Shown here: positions 1 through 10,347 of the stretch, piece after piece
Layout: every line of letters starts with the position of its first letter
Numbering within the stretch: position 1 is the stretch's first letter
From: Gloeopeniophorella convolvens
Taxonomy: Eukaryota > Basidiomycota > Agaricomycetes > Russulales
NCBI GenBank assembly: GCA_022496205.1
Contig: WTXD01000393.1
Location: forward strand, 1-10,347
Direction: 5' to 3'
Length of the DNA: 10,347 nt
Made by a program: the position numbers and the translations under genes
Notes under the pieces: model-generated
The model's database searches: none
Told to the model about the DNA's origin: nothing
The model's input: only the letters and a program-made list of their open reading frames with translations

Positions 1-466
1 TCTGATGCGATGCCGAGGATGGTGGGAATCGAAGGGCCACAGATGTCGACATCCATGATCCCGGTCTACATGCCTTAGTTTACGCTCATCATTGATAGAC
101 GTAGTATGACGACACACCTGTACCTCTGGATCTGATGCAAATGCCCAGCCCAATTGCGCGGAGAAAGTGGACTTGCCCACGCCCCCTTTCCGGAAAGGAC
201 GAGGATCTTGTGCTTCACTAAAGTCATGCGCTCTCGCACGAGAGGCAAGGGGTCGGGTCCCTTCGTAACACCTGATGCACAACGTCCTGGTTGGGGCAAC
301 CCTCACATGCTGCGGTCTTGCCTGCGAGCTCGGATTCAGTACCCTGGAGGGACGTGAGCGATGCGCAGCATAAATTAAGGCTCTTTTCTCACCGGACAGT
401 GCTCTGGCGCATCTTCTGGGACAGATCTCGGGTCTGGAACGCTTGTGGTTGCTGTACGGCAAGCAT
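1..466 (-). CDS. NBP35: Nbp35/NUBP1-type cytosolic Fe-S cluster assembly P-loop ATPase, 5' part only, frame broken as read
   Basis: Nbp35 is a scaffold that builds 4Fe-4S clusters in the cytosol with Cfd1 and hands them to cytosolic and nuclear apoproteins. Reading the minus strand, exon 1 (to 393) encodes APEHCPG, exon 2 (343-118) encodes the CEGCPNQ ferredoxin-like cysteine motif, then [12 protein letters not shown], and exon 3 (65-1) encodes [13 protein letters not shown], all hallmarks of the family. Introns are 344-392 and 66-117, both with GT...AG and branch-like sequences. Two single-base losses break the frame: near 284-286, between CPNQDV and CASG, and in the C-run at 182-186, inside the P-loop GKGGVGKS. 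The best ATG (464-466) is in a third frame, so a further one-base loss may lie in exon 1. The 3' end lies outside the window. The family is certain. Whether this is a decaying copy or a sequencing artefact is open. Confidence 0.85.
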
Positions 467-500
467 CTTGGTCGTTCACGTCGAGGTCAGAAATACTTTG

Positions 501-547
501 CACTGCCCGCACGCCAGAATACCTACCGGGAAAAAAACCGTGAAAAT
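501..547 (+). repeat. Left terminal inverted repeat of the foldback element
   Basis: Begins CACTGCCCGC and contains a CTACCGGG core followed by a run of seven A and ACCGTGA. Pairs with 746-791 on the other strand. Confidence 0.85.
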
Positions 548-745
548 CGTTGACGCGGCTGACTCATCCGGTCACAATACATACTTGGGAAGGATCCTAT
601 GAGAAAAGTTTAAATCTGGTGCAAAAAAGCCGTCAAGATTTCAAATCCATAGCTAAAAACAGGTCATGTTGTGAACATTTTTAGACTCCAGGACGGCTCC
701 CTGCCCAGCAGATTCCCGTATACGTATGAAGCAGCCATTCCGGAA

Positions 746-791
746 ATTCTCACGGTTTTTTCCCGGTAGGTATTCTGGCGCGCGGGCAGTG
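746..791 (-). repeat. Right terminal inverted repeat of the foldback element
   Basis: Reverse complement of the left arm with six instead of seven A in the homopolymer and G instead of A at the tenth base. The close match suggests the element is young. Confidence 0.85.
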
Positions 792-855
792 TTGGCAGAG
801 TCAAAATCGCTGATTCATGCCCACCGGATCTTCACGGCCCGGACACGCGATACGC

Positions 856-867
856 CATCACGTGATG
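856..867. promoter_or_regulatory. Perfect 12-base palindrome with CACGTG E-box core
   Basis: CATCACGTGATG is fully palindromic and contains TCACGTGA, the form bound by bHLH factors of the Cbf1/SREBP/MITF type in fungi and animals. It lies about 103 bases upstream of the J-protein start codon and just outside the foldback element. Its role is inferred from sequence and position only. Confidence 0.4.
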
Positions 868-969
868 AACGCGGTCATTAAGCCGGCGCCTATGTTGGTG
901 TTCGGTTCGCCTCGTGTTTCCTTTGAGCCCCCTCGAACTCCGTTTGTAACATCAGACACGCGCTAGTCT

Positions 970-2541
970 ATGAGTCTACCGACCATCGACTACTACAGAA
1001 TTCTTGGAATTCCACAAAATGCGTCTCCCGAAGATGGTACGTAAATATCCGGCGTGCCATGGAGCACATGGCTGATGCTTCAACTTGGGGCAGTGCGCCG
1101 TGCGTACAAGCAGAAGGTGTTAGAAACCCACCCTGACAAGCTCCCCCCTGACTCGACTGAGGAAGAGAAGGAAGCGGCTCACGAACAGTTTGGCAAGGTA
1201 AGTCCTCGACTGCAGTGATACACTGAGTCTGAGCTGATCACATCCAGGTTCAAGAGGCCTCTGAGGTTTTGGGCAACACTGACCGGCGCCGGGTGCGACA
1301 CTGCATCATAGCCACAATTCCACAATGTTTCTGACTACTCTCCCCAGAAATACGACATTCATTATCGAGAGCTCCCAGCTCCCAGCATCAAATCCCCCAA
1401 GGCATCCTCCTTTGCTTCGATGTCCAGATCCAATTCTACAGCAACTGTTCAGAGCATGAAGCCAGCGACTGTATCGAGAACTGCATCTATGGTTTCTGCT
1501 GCCTCCGCAAGGTCGTCTGCCAGATCGTTCCACGAGCCGGCGCCTTCTGTGTCTCGAACGAACTCCGTTGTCGGTACCAAAGAGACGCCAGCAGAAGCTT
1601 TATCTAGGACCAATTCCGTTGCGACTGTGCACTCATCGGCATCGAAGGCACATTCCACCGTATCCTCCCATCATTCGAACGATAACCCGCAGCCCTTGTC
1701 TAGGGCAAGCTCGATAGCCAGTGCTCACGATGCCCCTACTCCCTTGTCACGCACCAACTCCTCTGCCACTGCTCGCGACACTCCACCCTCGGTATCAAGG
1801 ACTCCTTCCACTTCAACATCGGTTCAGCATGAGCCTGTATCGATGTCCAGGGTTCCTTCTACTTCAAGTGCCCATGAGCCTCCCGCTTTACCATCAGTTT
1901 CGCGCGCCAATTCAACAGCCACCGTCCGCTCTGCTGCCTCGGCTGCTTCAGTCGCGCGGAGCGTTTCGTCGCAGAAGCCCAAGAGCATTCTCGATGCGCC
2001 TCCCCCCGCGCCCTCCCCCTCCGTATCGAGATCCAATTCAACCTTAACCGCTCTGCAGCCCATAGTCAGGTCCAACTCAATGGCCACCAACCCCGCCCCT
2101 CCTGTGCTATCGAGATCCAATTCTACCGCCACCGTCACTGCGCTTTCTCTCCATTCCGATTCGACATCCATCATCAGATCCAACTCGACGGTCACTGCGC
2201 TGACCTCAATGTCGGCGCGTTCGGCGCGTTCAAAGCCGATGAGCGATTACTCGAACCGCATATCGGTAGCGAGTGTCACAAGCGCATTGTCAGATTTGCC
2301 CACACCTCCATATGCACATCCTGAAGAGTACGACGCGCTGGTGGACGCGATGGTGCAAGAACTGTATCGCCTAAATCCAGAATGGGTGGAGCGCAAGCAG
2401 CGACTCGCACAGGTGCATCATCCCAGCTACCGAACACCGAAAAGCAGGCTAACATGCACGGTTTGATTGTAGATCAGGGCTCAGCGTGAGGCTGGCCTCA
2501 AAATCGACGCTCAAGCTTGGCGTACGTCCTGGGCAGCGTGA
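970..2541 (+). CDS. J-domain (DnaJ-like) protein with a Ser-rich tail of repeated RxxS motifs
   Basis: J-domain proteins stimulate the ATPase of Hsp70 through an HPD loop. Exons 970-1036, 1094-1197, 1248-1292, 1348-2412 and 2473-2541 join in phase to 449 residues. Introns are 57, 50, 55 and 60 bases; the third has a CTGAC branch point and the fourth CTAAC. Residues about 6-79 form the J-domain: DYYRILGI (helix I), RRAYKQKVLETHPDK (helix II and HPD at 35-37), then EASEVLG and the KYDIHYRE end. Residues 97-356 are a Ser/Thr/Ala/Pro-rich, probably disordered tail with 13 copies of an (S)RxxS motif. The C-terminal ~55 residues look folded and charged (EEYDALVDAMVQELYRLNPEW). There is no Gly/Phe region, zinc finger or transmembrane segment, so it is a class C-like J-protein with unknown client. 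The stop at 2539-2541 is uncertain, because a good GTACGT donor at 2522 could splice into downstream open frame. Confidence 0.88.
1420..2199 (+). repeat. Coding array of 13 SRSNSTATV-like units in the J-protein tail
   Basis: Thirteen units of consensus (S/V/I)R-x-x-S-x-(A/V/T)-(T/S) recur every 12-35 residues, for example MSRSNSTATV, LSRTNSVATV, VSRANSTATV, LSRSNSTATV and IIRSNSTVTA. Several keep near-identical DNA such as GAGATCCAATTC (around 2029 and 2112), which points to duplication of short coding units. RxxS is the core preference of basophilic kinases such as PKA and CaMK, so multi-site phosphorylation is a reasonable inference. Confidence 0.8.
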
Positions 2542-2587
2542 AGACTGTACTCCCCCCGCCTCTGAATCGAGGTTTTTTATTCTCTAG

Positions 2588-3317
2588 GATTCATTATTTG
2601 CCATGATTCGGGCCCAGGGACCATGGTTGTGTGTACCAACCCTGCATGCACCGTTCACTGCTCGATGCTGCGCCTTGATCTTAACTGCCTGGGAGAAACG
2701 TGTAAGATGTATCGGGAGGATGTTGTTCGCATATATCTCAAGGACCTCAGACAGATGTTGCTACATTGTGTCGTGATAGGACTGTGAATTAGTGAGAAGT
2801 TTATTCAATACCTTTACATTCTGATCTGCGCAGGCCTGTACGATTGTGACTTGGACGTCGGCAGTACCCTGTTGAATGTCATTTACAGTTGGTCAACTGG
2901 GCCTGTGACGGCCTCGGAGGCTCGGAGGGCTCGATCGGGGGTTTGGTTGCCAGGAAGAGCTTGCATCGGTGCTAACTCTGTACGACGCCATCCCCGTCAC
3001 TGGGCGGGCCGCGTGCTGCATTACTCTCAGGTTAACAACCGAAAGCAACATATGGGAAGGCGCTACTACGTCACAGCATCCTGCTAACAGCTACTTACAG
3101 TACCAGATTGGCGCCAAAGGACAAGGAGAGCTCGAGTCTGATCACAGAAAGTACGTCCAGCCCCCCCCCCCCCACTCGTTGCAGGAGATACGCTGTCTTG
3201 ACTTCATGGGAATGCGAGCGTTGCCGAGGGTATCCAGAGTTTACGCGTACGGTCAAGTACGGTCCGCCGAGGTTTGTGAGATCGTTTTTGATTCGGGTCT
3301 CCGCGGTCTTTCACTGA
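2588..3317 (+). CDS. Candidate spliced coding region, unrecognised; possible 3' continuation of the J-protein or separate 152-residue gene
   Basis: Four segments can be joined in one reading frame: 2588-2701, 2834-3030, 3101-3150 and 3185-3317 (TGA at 3315-3317). Supporting signals are a GTAAGA donor at 2702, a CTGATC...GCGCAG acceptor at 2833, a strong GCTAAC...TTACAG acceptor at 3100 and a GTACGT donor at 3151. If the GTACGT at 2522 is spliced to the TTCTCTAG ending at 2587, the J-protein reads straight into this chain without a stop, giving about 607 residues. Alone, the first ATG is 2623-2625 and gives 152 residues. The peptide has Cys pairs (CTNPAC, CERC) but I recognise no family. Introns of 132 and 34 bases are unlike the neighbours, so the model is weak. 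Chance open frame or a decayed gene remain possible. Confidence 0.3.
3161..3173 (+). repeat. Run of 13 C
   Basis: The longest homopolymer in the window, lying inside the proposed 34-base intron 3151-3184. Its length is prone to sequencing error and to polymorphism. Confidence 0.9.
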
Positions 3318-3925
3318 GGCGCACCTCTTTTTACCAAGCCCGCGTACTGCAGGCCGAACGCGCACCGTATTATCGATGCACCCGATAGGTGCAGGCTGTC
3401 ATTCAGTGTCAAAGGACACAGATTTCAAATACAGCGCGACGTACTAGGGATGTCATATATTATAGCTCGGTGTTCTCTCCGTGAAATGACTCACTAGGTG
3501 ACTTATACATAGCACACTTCACAAGCGCTCGTTTCCCAGGTGTTTGCTACAGCAATGGCAGTCATGGAGCATCGAATGCGTGGTGCCTGCGGGAGTTGGT
3601 TCAGTGCAGTGCTACTGGAGTCACCCACCAGCCGTCGGCCGTCCCTGTCCCGAGGCTGGCGGACTGCGGGAACGGGACTGCTTGTTCTCGATTGTCCCTC
3701 CTGCCAGCATGTACTTGAGTACATTGCGCTTCATCACGACGCCGGCGCCGACCCGGGCGCGCACGGCACTGGTGGGCACGACATAGTAGTAATTATGAAG
3801 TAATTCGCCCGTGGCGTGAGTAGCTTACACAGCGTCTTCTTTTGCATTACTCATGTTATCTCCAAGTACCTTCAGCAAATTAGTGATCATGGGACTGCCG
3901 ATGTTGTGAGTGACGCACATTGAAG
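3318..3925. other. Gene-poor stretch upstream of the oxidoreductase, no supported gene
   Basis: Open frames at 3540-3803 on the plus strand and 3503-3724 on the minus strand overlap one another and neither shows a recognisable domain or a convincing splice chain. An AT-rich TATATTATA stretch lies near 3456 and a TGACTCA (Gcn4/AP-1-like) site at 3487-3493. The part nearest 3925 probably contains upstream promoter sequence for the oxidoreductase. Confidence 0.5.
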
Positions 3926-3932
3926 TATAAAG
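3926..3932 (+). promoter_or_regulatory. TATA box of the oxidoreductase gene
   Basis: TATAAAG lies 66-72 bases before the ATG at 3998, a usual distance for a fungal core promoter with a short 5' leader. Confidence 0.6.
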
Positions 3933-3997
3933 GGTACTTTGCATTGGGTTACCCCTGAACTGATCAACCCTCTCATTCCATATAGCACAGTTGAAGT

Positions 3998-5290
3998 ATG
4001 GCTCCTACCGCACAGAAGGCTATCGTTGTCCAGGAGGATGGTTCTCTCGCTCTCCGCGAAGTTCCAGTCCCCAAGCCTGGTCCTAACGACATTCTCGTCA
4101 AAATTGTCGCAGCTGCACAGAATCCCACAGACTGTACGAGCCAGCGGTCGGTAGTACGGACTGGGTCTGACATTCTGGAAACTCTCCGCAGGGAAGACCG
4201 CGAAGTTCGCCAAACGCGCGGGATCCGTCTCTGGATGCGACTTCTCTGGGACGGTCGAGGAGGTCGGTTCGGGCGTCCCTGAAGGTCTGCGCACCGTCGG
4301 CGAGCGTGTTGCCGGCTTCGTGCACGGAGGTGCTCGTGTCCGCTCACCCGCCTCACGCACGCACTCACCATACGTCATCATCCCACCCAACAGGCATCCG
4401 CCCATACGGCTCGTTCTCCGAGTACCTGATCACGAGCGCGGACTTCGTCGTGCATGTCCCAGACGCCTGGTCCCTCGAGGACGCCGCGCAGCTCGGCATC
4501 GCGCCCTTCACGGCGCTGCAGGTGCTCTACGAGTCGCTCGCGCTCCCGACGCCGCTTGAGCCCGCCACCACGCCGACGCCTGTCCTCATCGCCGGCGGCG
4601 CGACGTCCGTCGGGCAGTGGGCGATCCAATTCGCGAAGCTCTCTGGCCTGCGCGTCCTCGCGACGGCGTCGCAGCGCAACTTTGACTTCGTGCGCGGGCT
4701 CGGCGCGGACGTCGTTGTCGACTACCGCGACTCCGCGGCGGCGGCGAAGCAGTTGCGCGAGGCTGCGCCCGACCTCGAGTACGCAGTCGACTGCGTGGGC
4801 GACAGCGGCTCCCCGCAACTCGTCGCCGCCGCGCTCGGTGGGAAGGGTGCACTCGCCACCATCACGCGGCCGTACCCTTCAGAGCTGGAGGGCACGATCA
4901 AGAACACCCCCAGCATCGTCTACGATTGGCTCGGTAAGGTTCGTCGATGGCGCTGCTGGCTTCTGTAAGAAAGTGCTGACAGGTCGATCGTGCGCAGGGT
5001 TTCGACTTCCCCACAAACCGCCCGGTCGACCCCGAGAAGGCAGAGAACGGGCGCAAGTGGGCAAAGAACTTGTCTGAGCTACTCGCCAAGACCAACCTTC
5101 GCCCGAACCCCTTGCTTCTGAAGCCACTCGGCCTCGCCAGTGTTGCAGAGGGGTTCCAATATATGCTCGACGGGAAGGTCTGTATTCCGATTTCAGTCCC
5201 TAAGGCACTATTCGAGCTTACAATCTTGTTGGATTGCAGGTCAGCGCCCAGAAGATTACATACCGTATTGCCGACACTCCCAAGGAGTAA
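3998..5290 (+). CDS. Zinc-independent MDR-superfamily NAD(P)H oxidoreductase (enoyl-reductase-like, CipB/ToxD type)
   Basis: Members reduce or oxidise small carbonyl or enoyl substrates with NADPH; the substrate here is unknown. Exons 3998-4133, 4192-4329, 4394-4938, 4998-5177 and 5240-5290 join in phase to 349 residues, the usual family length. The N-terminal GroES-like domain has AQNPTDWK across the first junction, then GCDFSGTVEEVGSGV and GERVAGFVHGG. The nucleotide-binding fold has AGGATSVGQ at about 158-166 followed by LRVLATAS, and a GADVVVDYR strand. The clustered structural zinc cysteines of alcohol dehydrogenases are absent. Introns are 58, 64, 59 and 62 bases; the third has a perfect TGCTGACAG branch region. 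Exon 3 is markedly richer in C and G at third positions than the other exons. No polyketide synthase or other biosynthetic gene is adjacent, so a stand-alone detoxification or general metabolic role is as likely as secondary metabolism. Confidence 0.93.
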
Positions 5291-8574
<3,284 letters not shown>

Positions 8575-8640
8575 ATTGAAAGAATGAAGAAGACAAGGTA
8601 CAAGAGTGGAATGGAGGAGCCACGCAAAACGACTTTATAG
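8575..8640 (-). promoter_or_regulatory. CDC48 core promoter: TATA box and pyrimidine-rich leader
   Basis: TATAAA (plus-strand 8634-8639) lies about 60 bases before the ATG and is centred in a near-palindrome CGACTATAAAGTCG. Between it and the start codon the coding strand is CT-rich (clusters such as CTCCTCC and TTCTTCATTC), a pattern common around the transcription start of well-expressed fungal genes. It leaves very little room for other control sequence, since the next gene ends 200 bases upstream. Confidence 0.6.
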
Positions 8641-8774
8641 TCGATGAGCGAGGGCGACGCGCGGCCCTGCGATTGTCTTCGGTAATGTAACGCCTCAGAC
8701 CCGTGAGAAACGCGGTCGGCCATGCGCACGAGGCTTCTCGACTCTTCCACCGCTAGGACTGCCACGACCCGAGT

Positions 8775-9650
8775 TTACATCTCCTCGTCCTCTGCAAACG
8801 GGTCCTCTACAGGGAAGTTGCCTACTGTTACCCTGTCTGGCCGCACAAACACCCCGAATTTGGGGGCGCACGTGAAGTACCGCTTGCCCTGCACAGACCC
8901 ATCGTTCTTTCCGATCGGCTCATCGTATTCGATTCCAACCCACACACCACCCGTGTTGTTGAATTCGGTTAGCCCAACGTAGCGTACCGTGCCGCGTTTG
9001 TGTAGCCCTGGTTCTGTCGACTCGACCTCACATCGTGATCCAATCGGGATATCAACTTGTGGTTCTGGCTGGGGTGTCTGCTCAGTTTTCTCAGCGAAGC
9101 GGCCGACTTTGTGACGCTGTTTGTATGCGAGAACAGAATCTGTGTTTGAATATCAGGTTTAAGGGACCGGGTCCATTGTATACGACATACCCTGCCGGAG
9201 GGCGTACTGTTCGTCGGAAAGCTCAAACTTATCGACACCGCTAAGGTCTGTGAGCTGCCCGGTGAATGTTAATGATGGATTTGTGTCTACAACCTGAAGC
9301 CAGAAGAGGATCATCTTAAGTATTTGCCCCCCGCGCGGGTGGTCTGCATGCCTACTTTGAGAACTTGGAGGCTACTCGGCCCGTAGAAGCCTAGTGGCCT
9401 CTCATCATCGGCGAGAGTTCTGATGGGTTCTGAGTCCGCATCATCGTTGTAGATGGCCAGTTGTTGGTTCGCTACGGGGATTCCAGTGATAAGCTCAAGC
9501 TTTCCCTGAGCAAGACCCGTCGATGAGCCCTTAGCGTGAACTGAAGACAGAAAGAGGAACCTTGAGCTGCAAGATATTGATGTGGAGGTCAAAGCGGCGT
9601 TCCGATCGGGTATCAGGGGATGAAACAAAGAGATTGACTATGCTCGACAT
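8775..9650 (-). CDS. ALF1: Tubulin-folding cofactor B (TBCB/Alf1), UBL plus CAP-Gly, complete
   Basis: Cofactor B captures alpha-tubulin released from the CCT chaperonin and works with cofactor E in making and taking apart the tubulin dimer in the cytoplasm. Exons 9650-9561, 9505-9356, 9293-9191 and 9139-8775 join in phase to 235 residues, close to the usual ~240. Residues 1 to about 90 form the ubiquitin-like domain. A linker with DKFELSDEQYALR and DSVLAYKQR follows, then the CAP-Gly domain at about 145-215 with GTVRYVG, GVWVGIEYDEP and the signature GKNDG at 191-195. The protein ends EDEEM, matching the acidic end that cofactor B uses to mimic the tubulin EEY tail. Introns are 55, 62 and 51 bases; the first has a weak GTTCCT donor. 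It lies in tandem with CDC48, 200 bases upstream. Confidence 0.95.
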
Positions 9651-9666
9651 GTCGACTGTGGTCGAC
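9651..9666. repeat. Paired GTCGAC palindromes directly before the TBCB start codon
   Basis: GTCGAC, a TGTG spacer and GTCGAC again abut the ATG at 9648-9650. The pair can fold as a six-base-pair stem with a four-base loop in the 5' leader. Confidence 0.7.
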
Positions 9667-9742
9667 CTGAAAGACTAGATCTGAAGACGTCGCGGCTGCG
9701 GTCCGGAACGCGCGCTTCGGCCTGCAAATGGCAGCCCTAGGG

Positions 9743-9750
9743 TGACGTCA
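9743..9750. promoter_or_regulatory. Perfect CRE/ATF palindrome TGACGTCA
   Basis: The eight-base CRE core bound by bZIP factors of the ATF/CREB group lies about 93 bases upstream of the TBCB start. Function is inferred from sequence only. Confidence 0.4.
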
Positions 9751-10200
9751 TTCACCTCGGTGCGGCCTCGATGATCGGGTTCGTTGGTGTAGCATTGGGC
9801 ATTAGGTGTATTGCTCGCTCGCAGCACAGCAGACATGATTATCATCGCCGTGTGCAGCTATGGCAGACCCGGCTTTGATGCAGTGGCACGCGCTTGAAAT
9901 ATACTACGCTATCACCCTCGCGGCCGCCTCGTTCGATTCACGGGCGACGCGAGACAGGATTGCATCAAGAGAGGGATGAAGACCGCTAGATAAACTGTAC
10001 ATCCCCATGCATTGGATAACCGGGATAACGGTCGGGGGCCGAAGCCGGCGAGCATAAAGTCACGTCACTCGACATCGGTTGCCCCACAGAATTGTCCGTA
10101 GTCCGAGGTGTTGAAGCTTCACATATACGCACTCGCGCTAAGCTCGAGAAGAGGGCCTTGTCCACTCAACCCCAGAGGTCGACCCTGCGATTACCGAACC

Positions 10201-10347
10201 ATGGAATCAGTTGCTGCACCGCACATCTTTCCGCCAAGCGTCGTTGCGGTCGACGCCAAAGTGACAGCCGAGTCTGTGATATGCGCGTTGCCGGTCCCGG
10301 ACTCGGACAGGCACGCGGACGCGCACCATCGGTCGGCCTCCACCACC
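10201..10347 (+). CDS. 5' end of an unrecognised gene, cut by the window edge
   Basis: From an ATG in good context (ACCGAACCATGG) the frame stays open for 49 codons to the end of the window. The start reads MESVAAPHIFPPSVVAVDAK and continues with many Asp, His, Ser and Ala residues. It is GC-rich with C/G at third positions, like the coding exons nearby. There is no signal peptide or known motif in this short stretch. It would be divergent from TBCB. Confidence 0.5.
   Translation, partial: MESVAAPHIFPPSVVAVDAKVTAESVICALPVPDSDRHADAHHRSASTT

Larger units (their letters stand above)
501..791. mobile_element. Foldback element with CACTG-type terminal inverted repeats (MITE-like, possibly CACTA-related)
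   Basis: The arms at 501-547 and 746-791 are near-perfect inverted copies: one A/G difference near the outer end, one A more in the left A-run, and one mismatch close to the inner end. The outer ends read CACTGCCCGC. The element is flanked by TTG at 498-500 and TTG at 792-794, consistent with a 3-base target-site duplication. CACTA-superfamily transposons are known for CACTA/CACTG ends and 3-base duplications, so a short non-autonomous member fits. No transposase reading frame is present in the ~200-base interior. It lies about 35 bases upstream of the NBP35 start region and 178 bases before the J-protein start. The inverted repeat is seen directly; the superfamily is an inference. Confidence 0.7.
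9651..10200. other. Divergent intergenic region between TBCB and the gene at 10201
   Basis: These 550 bases separate two genes pointing apart and should hold both promoters. A perfect TGACGTCA lies at 9743-9750. An ACATATACG stretch near 10121-10129, about 75 bases before the next ATG, could be a weak TATA element. I see no gene here: both strands are broken by stops, and no tRNA folds convincingly. Confidence 0.6.

Noticed and set aside
1824..2195. Minus-strand frame with repeated VELDLD units
   Set aside because: It is the antisense image of the SRSNST repeats of the J-protein, not a separate gene.
3487..3493. TGACTCA (Gcn4/AP-1 site) in the gene-poor stretch
   Set aside because: More than 500 bases from the nearest supported start codon; a seven-base match is expected by chance in 10 kb.
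3597..3613. TGGTTCAGTGCAGTGCT resembles the GSVQC stretch of hydrophobin genes
   Set aside because: The following Cys-Cys pair is absent, the other conserved cysteines cannot be placed in any frame, and no signal peptide exon is found.
3540..3803. 87-residue plus-strand frame
   Set aside because: No recognised motif, competing frames on both strands, and no supporting splice or promoter pattern.
4378..4852. Open frames on the minus strand across the oxidoreductase exon 3 (also 3887-4405)
   Set aside because: They are mirror frames of GC-rich coding sequence; compositions are Arg/Ala-rich with no domain, and the plus strand has a clear enzyme.
4454..5077. 207-residue plus-strand frame rich in Ser and Arg
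   Set aside because: Shifted-frame shadow of the oxidoreductase exons, running through two of its introns.
9931..9939. GTTCGATTC matches a tRNA B-box
   Set aside because: The flanking five-base arms do not pair, and no A-box, anticodon arm or acceptor stem is found upstream.

Overview
The window looks like nuclear DNA from a filamentous basidiomycete, most likely an Agaricomycete; Polyporales is a guess. Every recognisable gene is cut by many small introns of about 49-64 bases, with GT...AG ends and CTNA-type branch points 10-25 bases before the acceptor. Genes are packed on both strands, and the best protein matches are conserved fungal housekeeping families. All gene models below were built by hand-splicing and checking that reading phase is kept across every junction.

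Layout, left to right. (1) Positions 1-466, minus strand: the 5' part of NBP35, a cytosolic Fe-S cluster scaffold ATPase. Its frame is broken by at least two single-base losses, one of them inside the P-loop. (2) Positions 501-791: a 291-base foldback element with ~46-base terminal inverted repeats starting CACTG, flanked by TTG on both sides. It looks like a non-autonomous CACTA-like transposon and sits in the shared divergent promoter. (3) Positions 970-2541, plus strand: a J-domain protein with a long Ser-rich tail holding 13 copies of an (S)RxxS motif. A chain of candidate exons at 2588-3317 could be an in-frame 3' continuation of it or a separate gene. (4) About 3318-3925: no supported gene. 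(5) Positions 3998-5290, plus strand: a zinc-independent MDR-superfamily oxidoreductase with five exons and a TATA box. (6) Positions 5648-8574, minus strand: a complete ten-exon CDC48/p97 AAA+ ATPase. (7) Positions 8775-9650, minus strand: a complete four-exon tubulin-folding cofactor B (UBL plus CAP-Gly), only 200 bases upstream of CDC48. (8) From 10201 to the window edge, plus strand: the 5' end of an unrecognised gene.

The window is mainly housekeeping and protein quality control: a J-domain co-chaperone, the CDC48 unfoldase, a tubulin chaperone and an Fe-S assembly factor. I see no CRISPR, prophage, toxin or secondary-metabolite cluster. The points most worth a second look are the foldback element beside a frame-broken NBP35, the RxxS array in the J-protein, and the phase-consistent but unrecognised exon chain after it.
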